Part shown: positions 9,105-17,769 of the stretch, piece by piece
Layout of the letters: every line of letters begins with the position of its first letter
How positions within the stretch are numbered: the first letter of the stretch is position 1
Assembly: GCA_003635185.1 (NCBI GenBank)
Contig: PYJA01000125.1
Coordinates: forward strand, 1 to 62,427
DNA from: Candidatus Poribacteria bacterium
GTDB taxonomy: Bacteria > Poribacteria > WGA-4E > WGA-3G
DNA length: 62,427 nt
Reading direction: 5' to 3'
Translations under genes and position numbers: made by a program
Notes under the pieces: generated by a model
The model's database searches: none
What the model was told of the DNA's origin: nothing
What the model saw: the letters and a program-made list of their open reading frames with translations, nothing else

Positions 9105-9812
9105 CTATTCTAAAAAGACGGTAACACCCATATCCGCATACTTTTCACGCGTACTTGGATTACCGTTTCTAAAACAGACAGCCGTTGGGCTTCCTTCCAA
9201 TTCTTTTACCACATACTGCACGCAGGCATCTACTGTTTGGAGCGCATGATTTGGGTGACCTTCCATACTGAACGTTAAATCTGTGGGACCAAAGGAGAGA
9301 CAATCCACACCCGTTTTCGCTAACCTCCGTGCATGCGTCACCGCCTCAATTGACTCTATCTGCATCCAGAGCATCCCGTAATTATTCCACCAATCTGCAT
9401 ATTCAAGCCTTTCTCTACCTGCCGAATTTTTTCTTGCACCACCACCCCAACTGCGAATGCCCTGCTGTGGATAGTAAAAAGAAGCAACTGCCTCATCTAC
9501 CGTTGTTTCCAATTCTACTTGCGGCACCTCAATGCCAGAAGGACCAAGGTCAAGATAGTTGCCGATGAGATAGGCGTTGCGTGTATGTTTTATCCGAAAG
9601 TTGACCGGAATATCCAACGCATCTGCCATATTGCAGAATGCAACAAGTCTGTCTTCACTGTACGCCGAATGTTGACTATCCACAGCGACAAAATCGTAAC
9701 CGCCTTTTTCAACCCTTTCAGCGAGACTGTCGTGGTCTATCGTCATTGAAACAGAGGCTCCAAAAACATGTTCCCCATCGCGAATGCGCTGCTTCAAATT
9801 TGTTTCTGACAT
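9105..9812 (-). CDS. HpcH/HpaI aldolase/citrate lyase family protein
   Basis: 235 aa class II (metal-dependent) pyruvate aldolase of the HpcH/HpaI family. Members cleave 2-keto-3-deoxy sugar acids or 4-hydroxy-2-oxo acids to pyruvate plus an aldehyde. Visible family blocks are the catalytic His in VDSQHSAYSED, the metal-ligand Glu in LWMQIES, GIEVPQVE, and LSFGPTDLTFSM with the second ligand Asp. It is slightly shorter than the usual 250-265 aa. It is the first gene of a leftward set with the deacetylase-like gene, suggesting carbohydrate-acid breakdown. The exact substrate cannot be read from sequence. Confidence 0.82.
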   Translation of the reverse strand: MSETNLKQRIRDGEHVFGASVSMTIDHDSLAERVEKGGYDFVAVDSQHSAYSEDRLVAFCNMADALDIPVNFRIKHTRNAYLIGNYLDLGPSGIEVPQVELETTVDEAVASFYYPQQGIRSWGGGARKNSAGRERLEYADWWNNYGMLWMQIESIEAVTHARRLAKTGVDCLSFGPTDLTFSMEGHPNHALQTVDACVQYVVKELEGSPTAVCFRNGNPSTREKYADMGVTVFLE

Positions 9813-9936
9813 ATCTCCCTCCTAACAACAGGACGAATCTGTGTGCGTTCCGAGTGCTAAATTTCACCAAATTGATATATCTTTTCATTATATCATATTT
9901 CCTTGTTCTATGCCAAACATTTGGGATATTTAGTTA

Positions 9937-10074
9937 TTGTACTATAGTTGCCTTGATAAGGGGGATTTAGGGGGTTAAAAAGACGAAAAACAGTGAAATA
10001 CTGGACTATTTAACCCCCCTGCCCCCTTATCAAGGGGGAATGCGTAAGTCCTGTTGTACTATAGTTGCCTTGAT
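9937..10074. repeat. truncated MITE family B copy between 21-bp direct repeats
   Basis: A 5'-truncated, inverted copy of the family B element (9958-10053) keeps only one terminal repeat (AATGCGTAAGTCCT at 10039-10052). It also keeps the internal TAAGGGGG...CCCCCTTA stem. It is bracketed by a perfect 21-bp direct repeat at 9937-9957 and 10054-10074 (core ACTATAGTTGCC). The gene-free 9813-10099 region holds this and an AT-rich stretch, nothing else that I can support. Confidence 0.75.
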
Positions 10075-10099
10075 TTAGTAGATATGGTATGATAGAAAC

Positions 10100-11992
10100 A
10101 TGCGTCAAAACGAGCCAAGTACAATTCAGGATGTTGGGAAACCGTCAACACTCCGTTTTATTGTTGGGACTCTCCTTTTCGGTTCTATCCTCATCATTCT
10201 AACATGTTATTGGATTATCTCCGCAGAAAACCGTGTTGTGTGGGAGCTCACAGATTTCTCAATCTTTCCCACCGTACTTTTCACATTCTTTCTGCTTGCG
10301 GCCCTTTCACCTTTTCTAAAAAGGCTGTTCAAACATGCTGCGCCAACCTCAAGGGAACTGGCGTTGACATATATCATGGTTTCAGTCGCAACCGCGCTTG
10401 CAGGACACGACATTGTTCGACAGTTAGTGCCGATGATAGCAAACGCAGGTTGGTTTGCTACACCCGAAAACGAATGGGCGGATATCTTTTTTCGCTTTTT
10501 GCCAACGTGGTTGACAATTACTGATCGCAAAATTCTGCAAGGCTATTTTGAAGGAGATGACACTTTTTGGCAGCCCCGCTACATGGAGGCATGGTTGTGG
10601 CCGATTGTCGCGTGGAGCGGTTTGGTGATTGTACTACTGTTTATGATGTTATGCATCAATATCATCATCCGTAAACAGTGGATAGACCATGAAAAGTTAA
10701 GTTATCCATTGACAACGCTCCCCGTAGAATTACTTGGCAATACATCTAATCTCTTTCGTAATAAGCTAATTTGGCTCGGTTTCGGAATTGCATTTGGGCT
10801 TGAGATTCTGGCTGGATTGAATTATCTTTTTCCCGTTATTCCCTCGTTAAAAATTAAATATCAACTTTATTTTTCAGATCGTCCTTGGAACGCAATTGGA
10901 CGTTTACCGATTTATGTGTATCCATTTGCAATTGGGTTGGGGTACCTAATGCCATTGGATTTAGCACTATCTTTCTGGGGATTTTACCTATTTTGGGGAT
11001 TGCAGCGCGTCCTTTTTACTGCGACAGGATGGACAACGGCTATCGGTTTTCAAACAGAACAACGGGCAGGTGCATGGATCGGAATAGGATTGCTTGCGCT
11101 GTTAACAAGTCGGCGAGAAATTCTAAAGGTGTTAGGAGGCGTATTCTCTTTTAGATCGAAAGATCGTTTATATCAACTGGCTGTATTTGGTTTGATATTT
11201 GGATTAGGATTTGTCCTAATATTTTGGTATTTCGCAGGGCTATCACCATGGGTAGCACTCGGATATTTTGGCATCTATTTGGTTTTGTGTATTGGCATGA
11301 CTCGTATGCGTGCCGAACTCGGTCCGCCTACACATGAGTTACACCGTGTGCATCCAGACCGAATAATGCTACTGTTTTTAGGCAGTCGTCCATTGGGAGC
11401 ACAGAATTTAACAAACACTACTTTACTATCTTGGCTTGCCTACGGCTATCGGTGTCATCCAATGCCGCACCAATTAGAAGCATTTAAGATCGGCAGGCAC
11501 TTCCGTCTCCGTGAGAATCGGTTGGTTATTGCCTTAATTGTGGCATCAATCGTGGGCGCAGTCATATCCATTGTCGGGCATGTCGCGCTCTATTATGAAT
11601 TTCGGTTTGCACGTTGGGGAGTCGGTGAGTTTAACCGCTTACAAAACTGGATTACCGTCCCGCGCGCACCGAACCTCCCCGCTATCCAACACATGACGTT
11701 TGGCTTCCTTTTTACCAGCGTGTTGACAATTCTCAAACGCCAGTTTTTGTGGTGGCCGTTTTATCCGGTAGGATATGCCGTAGGTAACGGTTGGGCTATC
11801 GGATGGATGTGGTTCTCAATTTTCTTAGGATGGCTTTTTAAAAGGTTACTTTTTACAGGGGGCGGTGTGCGTGCCTATCGCAGAGCGTTGCCACTGTTCT
11901 TAGGGCTTATCTTCGGTCAATTCCTTGCAGGCAGCTTATGGAGTTTGTTAGGTGTGTTGTTTAACAAGAACATGTACACCCTTTTTCCGTAA
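10100..11992 (+). CDS. DUF6785-like polytopic membrane protein
   Basis: 630 aa integral membrane protein with roughly a dozen hydrophobic segments spread along its length, beginning at about residues 20-45. Recurrent motifs seen in this family include LTYIMVSVATALAGHD, IRKQWIDHEKLSYPL, MTRMRAELGPPTHE and QFLWWPFYPVGYAVG. The LSYPL and RAELGPP blocks recall oligopeptide-transporter-like (OPT) permeases, so transport is possible but unproven. These proteins are common in Planctomycetes-, Lentisphaerae- and Poribacteria-type genomes, often beside sugar-degradation genes. It converges on the STAS gene with 4 bp between stop codons. Confidence 0.7.
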   Translation: MRQNEPSTIQDVGKPSTLRFIVGTLLFGSILIILTCYWIISAENRVVWELTDFSIFPTVLFTFFLLAALSPFLKRLFKHAAPTSRELALTYIMVSVATALAGHDIVRQLVPMIANAGWFATPENEWADIFFRFLPTWLTITDRKILQGYFEGDDTFWQPRYMEAWLWPIVAWSGLVIVLLFMMLCINIIIRKQWIDHEKLSYPLTTLPVELLGNTSNLFRNKLIWLGFGIAFGLEILAGLNYLFPVIPSLKIKYQLYFSDRPWNAIGRLPIYVYPFAIGLGYLMPLDLALSFWGFYLFWGLQRVLFTATGWTTAIGFQTEQRAGAWIGIGLLALLTSRREILKVLGGVFSFRSKDRLYQLAVFGLIFGLGFVLIFWYFAGLSPWVALGYFGIYLVLCIGMTRMRAELGPPTHELHRVHPDRIMLLFLGSRPLGAQNLTNTTLLSWLAYGYRCHPMPHQLEAFKIGRHFRLRENRLVIALIVASIVGAVISIVGHVALYYEFRFARWGVGEFNRLQNWITVPRAPNLPAIQHMTFGFLFTSVLTILKRQFLWWPFYPVGYAVGNGWAIGWMWFSIFLGWLFKRLLFTGGGVRAYRRALPLFLGLIFGQFLAGSLWSLLGVLFNKNMYTLFP

Positions 11993-11996
11993 CAAC

Positions 11997-12341
11997 TTAA
12001 AAATCTTCCAGTGCCTCAGCTTCAGAAGCATAAACGCCAATGCTTTGTGTCAAACCGATTGTATTAAAAATTGTTCTCACCTGCATTGCTGGATGTGCAA
12101 TGCGCAACGTTTGTCCTTTATCCCGCGTTTTCCAAAGTAATTTGATAATTGTGCCAAACCCGCTACTTGTGATAAAACTTTGCCGTTCGAAGTTAAGCAA
12201 CAACTTGGTTGCATCTTGTACGCCGTTGTCGGCATAAGCATCGTTAAGAGCTTCTTCAGATTCGTTAGTTAAGTAACCGGTAATGTCGAATATCGCAACG
12301 TCGCCTTCGTGTCGAATAGAGACCTGTGGTTGTGCTCTCAC
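11997..12341 (-). CDS. STAS-domain protein (anti-sigma factor antagonist type)
   Basis: 114 aa, a single STAS domain. It has the strand GDVAIFDITGYLT, the conserved phosphorylatable region LLLNFERQSFITSSGFGTIIKLL, and the trailing LRIAHPAMQVRTIFNTIGLTQ helix-strand unit of SpoIIAA/RsbV-type proteins. In RsbV the target serine is in a D-S-S/T-G motif; here the block reads ITSSGFG, so serine phosphorylation is plausible. No anti-sigma kinase (RsbW-type) or sigma factor is adjacent. It is probably co-transcribed with the upstream metallophosphoesterase, 45 bp away. A GGAGG-like site precedes the ATG. Confidence 0.85.
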   Translation of the reverse strand: MRAQPQVSIRHEGDVAIFDITGYLTNESEEALNDAYADNGVQDATKLLLNFERQSFITSSGFGTIIKLLWKTRDKGQTLRIAHPAMQVRTIFNTIGLTQSIGVYASEAEALEDF

Positions 12342-12386
12342 ATTTTCCTCCTCAAGAATAAAATCCTGAATTCGTAAATAAAATCG

Positions 12387-13331
12387 TCAATCTTCAGTGA
12401 AAGTGCGTTGAAGCGGGGTATGTTCTTGTTGCTCACGCACTGTAGTGCCGTTGTCAAGATGGAGCCAAGTTTCAAATTGACGCTCACCTTCCCGTAGTTG
12501 AATCACTCGTGCCCCGCGCGGAAACCCCTCTTTGCCATAACAATTGTAGCCGGTAGTTCTCCCGTAGCAGAGGCGAATCCCGTGTAAATCTCCCCAGAAA
12601 TCGTTAATATGTTCGTGACCAACAAAGGTCCCCATAACATCTCCCGCTTCGTGTAGGGCAGCAAAAAAACCCGAATTAATTTGGGGCGGGCAAACGTTCT
12701 CATACTTTACACCGTAGCAAGTGTGAAAATCCCATACTTCATCATATTCAGGAATTGGGATATGAAAAAAAGCGAGCGCGGGAAGCGGATGCCCCGCGGA
12801 AGCCGTGTATTTCGCGGATTCGCTGAGAAACCACTCTATCTGGGCGCGCCTGATCCAATCGTAACCACCAATATCAGTTGAGGCATAACTACCAGAATCA
12901 ATAAAATAGAGCAGCGCGACAGGCTTTGTTTTGTCTGAACCTTCAACTGTTAAAACATAATTGCCAACCCCCGGAATTTCTTCCGGCCCTGGCTCCGCAA
13001 GCGACAAATCACTCTCTTGCATGACTTCCATCAATTCGTGACGACTTGCCGTGCCTTCATCGTCATGGTTACCGAAAACTGCTGCCCAAGGAAAACCGCA
13101 CCGTTCCAAAATCTCTACAATCTGTCGAAGCGATTCAGCAGCATCATCACATCCCCCTCCAGACAAAATGTCCCCAGTTAACACAATTAAATCCGGAGAT
13201 TCTGCGCGGGATACATTTTCCATCAAAGCTGCAGATTTTTGGTCGACAGGTTCACCGTTTTGCCAATGAATATCGGTAAACTGGACAATTTTAAAGCAAC
13301 CGTTCTCGCGAAACCTTAATTCGTTTTTCAT
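12387..13331 (-). CDS. calcineurin-like metallophosphoesterase
   Basis: 314 aa. All five metal-binding blocks of the family are present in order: FTDIHW, VLTGDIL, VFGNHDDE, FFHIPI and GHEHINDF. This is the purple-acid-phosphatase/Icc-type arrangement. There is no signal peptide, so it is cytoplasmic. A GGAGGAAAT site precedes the ATG. The substrate (a phosphodiester or phosphomonoester) is unknown. It lies upstream of the STAS gene and is probably the first gene of that pair, from the promoter at 13364-13392. Confidence 0.85.
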   Translation of the reverse strand: MKNELRFRENGCFKIVQFTDIHWQNGEPVDQKSAALMENVSRAESPDLIVLTGDILSGGGCDDAAESLRQIVEILERCGFPWAAVFGNHDDEGTASRHELMEVMQESDLSLAEPGPEEIPGVGNYVLTVEGSDKTKPVALLYFIDSGSYASTDIGGYDWIRRAQIEWFLSESAKYTASAGHPLPALAFFHIPIPEYDEVWDFHTCYGVKYENVCPPQINSGFFAALHEAGDVMGTFVGHEHINDFWGDLHGIRLCYGRTTGYNCYGKEGFPRGARVIQLREGERQFETWLHLDNGTTVREQQEHTPLQRTFTED

Positions 13332-13363
13332 CTCTATAATTTCCTCCGTGTAATTTCTATATA

Positions 13364-13392
13364 ACTATATACATAATTCCGAAAAATTGCAA
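13364..13392 (-). promoter_or_regulatory. putative sigma-70 promoter for the metallophosphoesterase
   Basis: On the minus strand: TTGCAA (13392-13387), 17 bp, then TATAGT (13369-13364), about 35 bp before the ATG at 13331. The surrounding sequence is AT-rich, so chance matches are possible. Confidence 0.45.
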
Positions 13393-13445
13393 GTAAATTC
13401 CAAGGTTATATTTCAGACAGATAATAAATGATTTTTTTAAAGAAT

Positions 13446-13576
13446 AGGACTTACGCATTCCCCCTTGATAAGGGGGTTAGGGGGTTAAATAGTTCGGTAT
13501 TTCAGTGTTTTTTCGTCTTTTTAACCCCCTAAATCCCCCTTATCAGTGGGACTTTAAGAAAAAATACGTAAGTCCT
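13446..13576. mobile_element. MITE family B, copy 2
   Basis: A complete 131-bp non-coding element with 14-bp terminal inverted repeats (AGGACTTACGCATT / AATACGTAAGTCCT). The inside folds as CCCCCTTGATAAGGGGG and as a longer stem between TTAGGGGGTTAAA and TTTAACCCCCTAA. Copies occur at 36754-36883 (complete), 9958-10053 (truncated) and about 27410-27531 (degenerate). Confidence 0.85.
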
Positions 13577-13847
13577 GAAAGAAAATATAACTAATTTACA
13601 ACTAAAATAATTGATTGATACAATCCGATTACAAGAAAATGCAAATGTCAAATATTATGTAAAAATGGTAACAAATACAAAAAAGAAGCGTTAATTTTTT
13701 CAATCAAAACAACACTTTATTTCATAATTGTTTGAAGTTGGGCAATATAATTTAGTTTTGAACACCGACCCTAATGTTTGATTTAGCAGACAAAAGACCA
13801 TTGAGGTTTCCAAAAGATAGGAAACTTACCAAGTCAGGTGATTAATT
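13577..13847. other. AT-rich gene-free spacer
   Basis: A strongly AT-rich stretch between the family B element and the small membrane protein gene. I see no open frame, clear hairpin or convincing promoter. An AGGTG site just before 13848 serves the next gene. Confidence 0.4.
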
Positions 13848-14204
13848 ATGCAAAAAGCACTTCTTATAATTTGCATCTATTTCATTGTATTTGTATTTCT
13901 GGGAATTTTATGGTACTATCCCGTGATGCCGTTTCTCTTTTGTAACACCCTTGCGGATTCTGAGATGAAGCTGCGAATGGAAAAAGATTTGATTGAATTC
14001 TACGGGATTGTTAACGAAATCCACGAGTTGGGAAGAAAAGGAGCATCGCTCACTGTTGAAGAAAAAGTTGTTTTATTCCTAACACCTTGGAGTGAATACG
14101 GATTTTTGCTATGGCCTATCGTAGGGCTTCTATGGGGTTTGTGGCGCGGACTATCTACTCGCTACCGTCTGAGAAAACGCGTTCCTGTCTACCCCACTTT
14201 TTAA
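13848..14204 (+). CDS. small two-helix membrane protein, unknown function
   Basis: 118 aa, not recognised. Two hydrophobic segments are clear: residues 5-33 (IICIYFIVFVFLGILWYYPVM type) and about 86-103 (EYGFLLWPIVGLLWGLWRGL). A soluble, charged, probably helical loop of about 50 residues lies between them. The tail is basic (RYRLRKR), which places it in the cytoplasm by the positive-inside rule. It overlaps the 3' end of the trpF-like gene by 4 bp tail-to-tail. Its ATG has an AGGTG site 8 nt upstream. Confidence 0.6.
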   Translation: MQKALLIICIYFIVFVFLGILWYYPVMPFLFCNTLADSEMKLRMEKDLIEFYGIVNEIHELGRKGASLTVEEKVVLFLTPWSEYGFLLWPIVGLLWGLWRGLSTRYRLRKRVPVYPTF

Positions 14205-14893
14205 TATGACCTAAGTTTGATCTGCTCCATAAGTCGCTCCAGTTTCTGTTTGTCTTTTACACCCTTTGATGCTTCTACTCCTGAGCAGAGGTCAATACCG
14301 TGGGGTTTAATAGTTTCAATGGCAGCTTTAACGTTCTCTGGACGAATTCCGCCTGCGAAAAAGACTGGTAATGGACTATTAGCAATTAACTCAGCAGCGA
14401 CGTGCCAATCACAGGTCTTTCCGGTGCCACCGTAACGAGGTGGGTCAATGCTGGTGTCAACAGTATCAAATAAGAGAAAATCCGCGCCAGCATCACGGTA
14501 TGCTTGCATCTGCGCCGCAACCTCAGGCATATCCACATTTTCTGGGTTTCCTGCAGGCAGATAGACAGATTTCCAGAGTTGGCAATTCACGAACTGTTTC
14601 AGTTTTTCAACTTGTTGTGGTGTTTCCTGTCCAAGAAGTTGCACTGCAAATGGATCAATTTGCAATACTGCTTCTTGGATGTCTGGCGTTGTGCGATTGT
14701 ATAGCAACAACACCGTTGGAATAGGACTTGCCTTGGCGATTTCTACAGCTTGCGTGATAGTGAGTGATCGTTCTGAAGATGCAACGTCAACTAATACGCC
14801 AGAGTAATCCGCCCCTGCATCAGCAGCAAGGCAAGCATCGTGGATTGAGGTTGTACCGCAAATTTTGACTTTGCACCTTGATTCATTGAGCAT
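14201..14893 (-). CDS. trpF: phosphoribosylanthranilate isomerase
   Basis: 230 aa TIM-barrel enzyme of tryptophan synthesis (N-(5-phosphoribosyl)anthranilate to CdRP). The catalytic cysteine is in VKICGTTS and the catalytic aspartate in LLFDTVD. The phosphate-binding blocks GGTGKTCDW, FFAGGIRPENV and DLCSGVEASKGVKD are intact. It is not next to any other trp gene, which is unusual for an enzyme normally in an operon. The N-terminal half (VASSERSLT where the family usually has SPR) is somewhat diverged, so a related isomerase activity (PriA/TrpF-like) cannot be excluded. Confidence 0.85.
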   Translation of the reverse strand: MLNESRCKVKICGTTSIHDACLAADAGADYSGVLVDVASSERSLTITQAVEIAKASPIPTVLLLYNRTTPDIQEAVLQIDPFAVQLLGQETPQQVEKLKQFVNCQLWKSVYLPAGNPENVDMPEVAAQMQAYRDAGADFLLFDTVDTSIDPPRYGGTGKTCDWHVAAELIANSPLPVFFAGGIRPENVKAAIETIKPHGIDLCSGVEASKGVKDKQKLERLMEQIKLRSY

Positions 14894-14944
14894 GGTTCGT
14901 AATTCCTGTTTGCCTTATTTCAGATATGTTTGTTTGGCAACTAT

Positions 14945-15304
14945 TTAATCACAAAAGACTGTTTGTCTATCAGCATCTGAATAACAGATAATCATCGTTA
15001 CCGGTTGCCAACCCGTATTGACAGCATTGTGTTTGACATTGCGCGGAATACGCAACATCATCCCTTGCTTGAGCGGAATAATTTCGTCTCCTAATTTGTG
15101 GTCACACTCACCAGAAAGCACATAGATAAGTTCCTCACAATTTGGGTGATAGTGGGTAGGGTTGCCTTCACCAGCGTTAATGTAAACAATACCGAATGTC
15201 ATCTCTGCATCCGGATCAATCTGATCGTTACATAGCCATTTGATTGCACCCCACGGAAATTCAAGGGCACCCGTTTCATTGCTATTTGTTACAGTTATTT
15301 CCAT
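14945..15304 (-). CDS. cupin-domain protein
   Basis: 119 aa, a single cupin barrel. Motif 1 is THYHPNCEELIYVLSGE (two His and a Glu as metal ligands) and motif 2 is MLRIPRNVKHNAVNTG (third His). Such small cupins act as dioxygenases, isomerases or sugar/hormone sensors; the substrate cannot be told. It follows the metallophosphoesterase gene at 15335 by 30 bp in the same direction. A GGAGC site precedes the ATG. Confidence 0.85.
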   Translation of the reverse strand: MEITVTNSNETGALEFPWGAIKWLCNDQIDPDAEMTFGIVYINAGEGNPTHYHPNCEELIYVLSGECDHKLGDEIIPLKQGMMLRIPRNVKHNAVNTGWQPVTMIICYSDADRQTVFCD

Positions 15305-15334
15305 ATTGTGCTCCTTTACTCTTTATATTTCAAC

Positions 15335-16174
15335 CTATTTTAAAGTGAAACAGGTCAAACTTCGTTCAGCATAAGCCTGCAAGCCTTCAGGCGGTTGTTC
15401 ATGAAGATAACCGATAGGTGCACAGATTGCCTTGATGTTTTTCACTTGTTGATTGACGGCATAATGGACATGTCCAAAAAGGACATGCGTAACAAGCGGC
15501 TCTTGCAAACATAACATGCCAAGACCTTCACTTCCATAAAACGCGCGAAAATAGTCCCAAGGCAATTCGCCACGGTAGCGGATACACTCCCGAAACGGAA
15601 CATGGTGTGTTACAACAATAATGCGTTGGACCTTGTCCTTCAGGAAAGTAATTTGCTTATCAAGCTCAGTCTCAAAGCGGTGTGCAATTTTCTCGTCTGG
15701 CCCTGTCCATCTGGCATACTGCTTATCGCTCCAAACTGTTCCCATCAACTGTTTTTCAGCATACTGCTCTATAGAAAAATCATATTTATCCGATGCAAAT
15801 GTATAGTCGTACCAACCGATGGTGCCGCAGAAACCTATTTCCTCAGCAATATATGGGGCATCAAGGAGTGAATAAAACCCATGATCTTGACAAATTTCTG
15901 CAAGGACACCGCATTTTTGCTCACTTGTCATGTTGGCACTCTTGCTGACCCAAATATCATGATTACCCGGAACAAACAATTTCTGGCAAGCTAAATTAGC
16001 GTTCTTAAATTCACCGAGGATTTCGTAGAATTCAGATAAATTGGGGGTTACGTCACCTGCAAGGATGAAAATATCAAGTTCAGCTGCTTTGATAGCATCA
16101 ATTAGAAATGGAACAATCGCTCTGTTAGCTTTGGTCGCTTCCGCATGCAGGTCAGAAATTAGTCCGATTTTCAT
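15335..16174 (-). CDS. calcineurin-like metallophosphoesterase
   Basis: 279 aa from the ATG at 16174; the frame is open to 16192, but MKIGLISDLHAE is the natural start. Family blocks are ISDLHAE, ILAGDVTPN, FVPGNHDIW, VVTHHVPF and FGHVHYAVN, all metal or phosphate ligands. This single-domain cytoplasmic form is unrelated in detail to the one at 12387. The C-terminus is short and aromatic-poor. Probably co-transcribed with the cupin gene. Substrate unknown. Confidence 0.87.
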   Translation of the reverse strand: MKIGLISDLHAEATKANRAIVPFLIDAIKAAELDIFILAGDVTPNLSEFYEILGEFKNANLACQKLFVPGNHDIWVSKSANMTSEQKCGVLAEICQDHGFYSLLDAPYIAEEIGFCGTIGWYDYTFASDKYDFSIEQYAEKQLMGTVWSDKQYARWTGPDEKIAHRFETELDKQITFLKDKVQRIIVVTHHVPFRECIRYRGELPWDYFRAFYGSEGLGMLCLQEPLVTHVLFGHVHYAVNQQVKNIKAICAPIGYLHEQPPEGLQAYAERSLTCFTLK

Positions 16175-16279
16175 TAATCTTATATATGCCAAACTTGTAG
16201 TATGTTCCTGAAAACGCTACAACTTTTGTAGGTTAACATTTCAAATTCGTGTGGTGTGCAAAACAGCAAATAATGTTCA

Positions 16280-17701
16280 TTAAGGGGGAGTCGTCAAGCT
16301 GCTAAAAACCTCATCAAGAAAGATACGGATAGCAGAATCGTCTTCTTGAAAACGTTGGCGTTGACGTTCAAGTGCACTGAGTGCGAATTCATCTCCGATT
16401 TTGGCGATTGCGTCCACTAAGGTTAATTGTACCGCTGGATCAGCAGTGGTTTCTAAGGCATTTATCAGAAAATCGCGCGTCTGTGTTCCACCGATAGTGC
16501 CGAGGGCAGAAGCAGCGATGTCTTTCGCAGCGGTATCGGCTTCGTTGAATGCAGCGATGAGTGCATCAATAGCGGGAGTGCCGATCTGGCTAAGCGCTAA
16601 GCCCGCTTGGAAACGGATGCCAGGAATTTCATTTCGGTCTCTCAGTACTTTGGCAAGCGATTCAATTGCGGAGATAGGTTTAAGAGTACCAAGAATGGAG
16701 AGACATGCCCGGCGGATTTCCTGTTCAGGTTCTGTGTCGATTTGGATATATTGTTCAGCAAGTTCTACCAGTGGACCTTCGTTCACTTTCTGGTACAGTG
16801 CTTCTGATCGGTGGCGAAATTGGATTCCGAAGGGTGCTTCAAGTGTCGCTGTATTTGCAGCAGGGTCAACAAGGAGTAATCCCAGGATTGCCGCAGATTC
16901 GCGCTGTTGGCTATCAAGTGTATCCGCGGGCAGTTGACTTACATCTTCCTGTTGAAACTGCTGAAAGAGTGGATTGAGTTCGCTTAGCGCGACAAGCCGT
17001 TCAAGGCTCCGCGCTGCTGCTTTGCGGAGCGATAACTCCTTACTGTTCTTAAGAATCTCTATTAAGGATTCAACAGCACGCGTATCGCCTAAATTACCGA
17101 GAGCCGTAACAGCGGCAATTTTCACACCAATAAGTTCAGTTGTCCTGAAGGTCAAGTTTACATTCAATTTTGCAAACTCATTGACTGTTTTCTTATAATC
17201 GTTTAGACTGTGAATTTTTCGCTCATCAACAATTTTTTCGACAACATCACCAACCTGAATTTCATCGCTATTTGCGGCAGGGGTTCCAGGGACAATTTTT
17301 TTGATACGAACAGTGCCGTTGCCTTCAACCTCTAAACCGACTTTATCTCCAATTTTTCGAGTTGCAATACGAATAGGCTGCTTGCCTTTGAGATACAAGA
17401 GCATGTTATTGTCATTAGTCATTGCTTTTTTGACTGCCTGTGTGAAGTCTCGCGGACTTTGAATGGAGTATTCACCAATTATATAAGAGATGAGTTCTCC
17501 AGATGTGAGTTTTGCTGCATCGGCAGGGCCATTCGGCATAATAACTTTTACAACGACACCGCTTGTTGACCAGCGATTTTCGAGATCACTATCAAGTTGT
17601 TGCACTTCCATTTTTAAGTGTTCATCATAATAGTAGTTATCACATCCAAGTGCAAATGCTAAGATAACAAAAATGAATATTATCGGTATATTTCTAAACA
17701 T
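16280..17701 (-). CDS. PDZ and HEAT-repeat lipoprotein
   Basis: 473 aa. Signal peptide with lipobox (LAFALGC, Cys about 20), so it is membrane-anchored outside the cytoplasm. Two PDZ-like domains follow: residues about 45-115 (VVVKVIMPNGPADAA) and about 120-190 (RIKKIVPGTPAANSDEIQVGD). The rest is an alpha-solenoid of HEAT/PBS-lyase-type repeats recognisable by LGDTRAVESLIEIL, IGTPAIDALIAAF and IGDEFALSAL. No protease domain is present, so the PDZ domains probably serve as peptide-binding or scaffolding modules. A second HEAT lipoprotein lies 68 bp upstream in the same direction, and the two probably form an envelope scaffold pair. Confidence 0.82.
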   Translation of the reverse strand: MFRNIPIIFIFVILAFALGCDNYYYDEHLKMEVQQLDSDLENRWSTSGVVVKVIMPNGPADAAKLTSGELISYIIGEYSIQSPRDFTQAVKKAMTNDNNMLLYLKGKQPIRIATRKIGDKVGLEVEGNGTVRIKKIVPGTPAANSDEIQVGDVVEKIVDERKIHSLNDYKKTVNEFAKLNVNLTFRTTELIGVKIAAVTALGNLGDTRAVESLIEILKNSKELSLRKAAARSLERLVALSELNPLFQQFQQEDVSQLPADTLDSQQRESAAILGLLLVDPAANTATLEAPFGIQFRHRSEALYQKVNEGPLVELAEQYIQIDTEPEQEIRRACLSILGTLKPISAIESLAKVLRDRNEIPGIRFQAGLALSQIGTPAIDALIAAFNEADTAAKDIAASALGTIGGTQTRDFLINALETTADPAVQLTLVDAIAKIGDEFALSALERQRQRFQEDDSAIRIFLDEVFSSLTTPP

Positions 17702-17769
17702 TCACGTTCCTTTCAATCATTCGGATAGCTAATGTGGTTTGTTCCCCTACATAACTTTGCAAATTGGAT

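Noticed and set aside
16401..16937. 178-codon plus-strand frame opposite the PDZ/HEAT lipoprotein
   Set aside because: Antisense to a well-supported gene, with Ser/Ala/Arg-rich composition and no start signal; a shadow of the repeat coding.
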